From a virus, in the IMG/VR virus record IMGVR_UViG_3300031670_000002, positions 1 through 52,571 of that record: 52,571 nucleotides of DNA. One strand, given 5' to 3'. Both the position numbers and the translations under genes were made by a program. The notes beneath the pieces were generated by a model. The model was not told the origin of the DNA and did not search any database. It saw only the letters and a list, made by a program, of their open reading frames with translations. This document shows positions 52,180 to 52,571 of this stretch, in pieces; position 1 is the stretch's first letter, and the number at the start of each line of letters is the position of its first letter.

Positions 52180-52571
52180 ATGAAAAAGATTCTTGTTTTG
52201 ATTGCCGCCCTCGCGCTGGTGTTGACCGCGCTTGTAGGCGGCGGCGCTGCGCTGGCGTATCACCAGTCTATCTCAACCACCGTGTTCTACGCCTGTGAGA
52301 ACACCTCAACCGGCGCGATTGACAGTTCCACTATCACGCAGGATAGCGGGCTTGATTGCAGTACAGATGGCGCATTCTCTACCCTGGTCAATTGGAGTGT
52401 GACCGGCCCCAAAGGTGACGCTGGCCCCGCTGGCCCGCAAGGCGCGCCGGGCGTGCAGGGAACGCAAGGTGCAACTGGCCCTGTCGGCCCCGCTGGCACA
52501 CCTGGCACGAACGGAACCAATGGCTCCAACGTGCTAACCAGCCAGGGCGCGCCCACTGGCGCATGTACCAC
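52180..52571 (+). CDS. Secreted collagen-like protein, N-terminal part (continues at 1-575)
   Basis: N-terminal 130 residues of a protein of about 279 aa that runs across the circular join. It begins MKKILVLIAALALVLTALVG, a classic signal peptide with a lysine-rich n-region and a leucine/alanine core, so export is expected. A short Cys-containing stretch (FYACEN, GLDCST) follows, then Gly-X-Y triplets (GPKGDAGPAGPQGAPG). The ATG is preceded by GGAAGGA with good spacing. No convincing -35/-10 was found in 52060-52179, so it may be read through from the recombinase/HNH genes. A secreted collagen-like product could be a lysogenic-conversion surface protein or a virion fibre. The signal peptide argues for the former. 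Confidence 0.8.
   Translation, partial: MKKILVLIAALALVLTALVGGGAALAYHQSISTTVFYACENTSTGAIDSSTITQDSGLDCSTDGAFSTLVNWSVTGPKGDAGPAGPQGAPGVQGTQGATGPVGPAGTPGTNGTNGSNVLTSQGAPTGACT
52445..52571. repeat. 127-bp terminal direct repeat, right copy
   Basis: Right-hand copy of the sequence at 1-127, lying inside the collagen-like gene. It marks the circular join of the contig. Confidence 0.95.

Overview
This window is a complete or nearly complete genome of a tailed dsDNA phage with a siphovirus-type module set, or the excised circular form of a prophage. The first 127 bases are identical to the last 127 (1-127 = 52445-52571). The sequence therefore closes into a circle of 52,444 bp, and one gene, for a secreted collagen-like protein, runs across the join. 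An overlap of exactly 127 is also what a k=127 assembler leaves on a circular contig, so it need not be a biological terminal repeat. The GC-rich codon use, strong Shine-Dalgarno sites, TTGACA/TATAAT promoters and collagen-like protein suggest a high-GC, Gram-positive-like or Chloroflexota host. That host guess is weak; no host gene is present to fix it.

The rightward late region runs from about 52180 through the join to 31492. It opens with small coupled membrane and accessory genes (672-2483). Next come the terminase small subunit, a Dam-like methylase and the terminase large subunit (2480-4892), then the portal (4908-6416). A cassette of small coupled genes follows (6413-9667). It separates the two halves of the minor head (MuF-like) protein. 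The second half carries an intein, and a complete zinc-finger homing-endonuclease gene lies antisense inside that intein. After more small genes, including an Acb2/Tad1-type anti-CBASS protein, come scaffold and major capsid (14093-15868), head-tail connectors (16055-18467), tail tube, tail chaperones, tape measure and a tail hub fused to a glycosidase-like domain (18515-26511). Tail-tip genes, an RNA ligase, a C39-like lysin and a holin-like protein end the run (26520-31492).

The leftward early/accessory region (31500-47386) is a string of small, often ATGA-coupled genes. It includes a sigma-70 factor, membrane microproteins, a membrane protein with a probable programmed -1 frameshift, a DnaC-like helicase loader, a replication initiator with AT-rich iterons inside its own gene, two excisionase-like HTH proteins, Cys-rich zinc proteins and an integrase remnant. 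Several consensus promoters drive it, each with an inverted or direct repeat built into the -35/-10 spacer. Three short promoter-terminator units on the opposite strand look like small RNAs.

The rightward early region (47512-52059) starts at a divergent promoter pair. It carries a probable ssDNA-annealing protein, an HTH-DEDD exonuclease fusion, a ribbon-helix-helix gene on the other strand, a full-length tyrosine recombinase preceded by a 13-6-13 inverted repeat, and an HNH endonuclease. Two recombinases (one degenerate), excisionase-like genes and operator-rich divergent promoters point to a temperate lifestyle.

The most striking feature is the antisense endonuclease inside the intein (10033-11433). 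Next are a GNRA-hairpin leader repeated before three structural genes, the promoter-embedded operators, the slippery CCCTTTA site and the dif-like repeat at the recombinase promoter.
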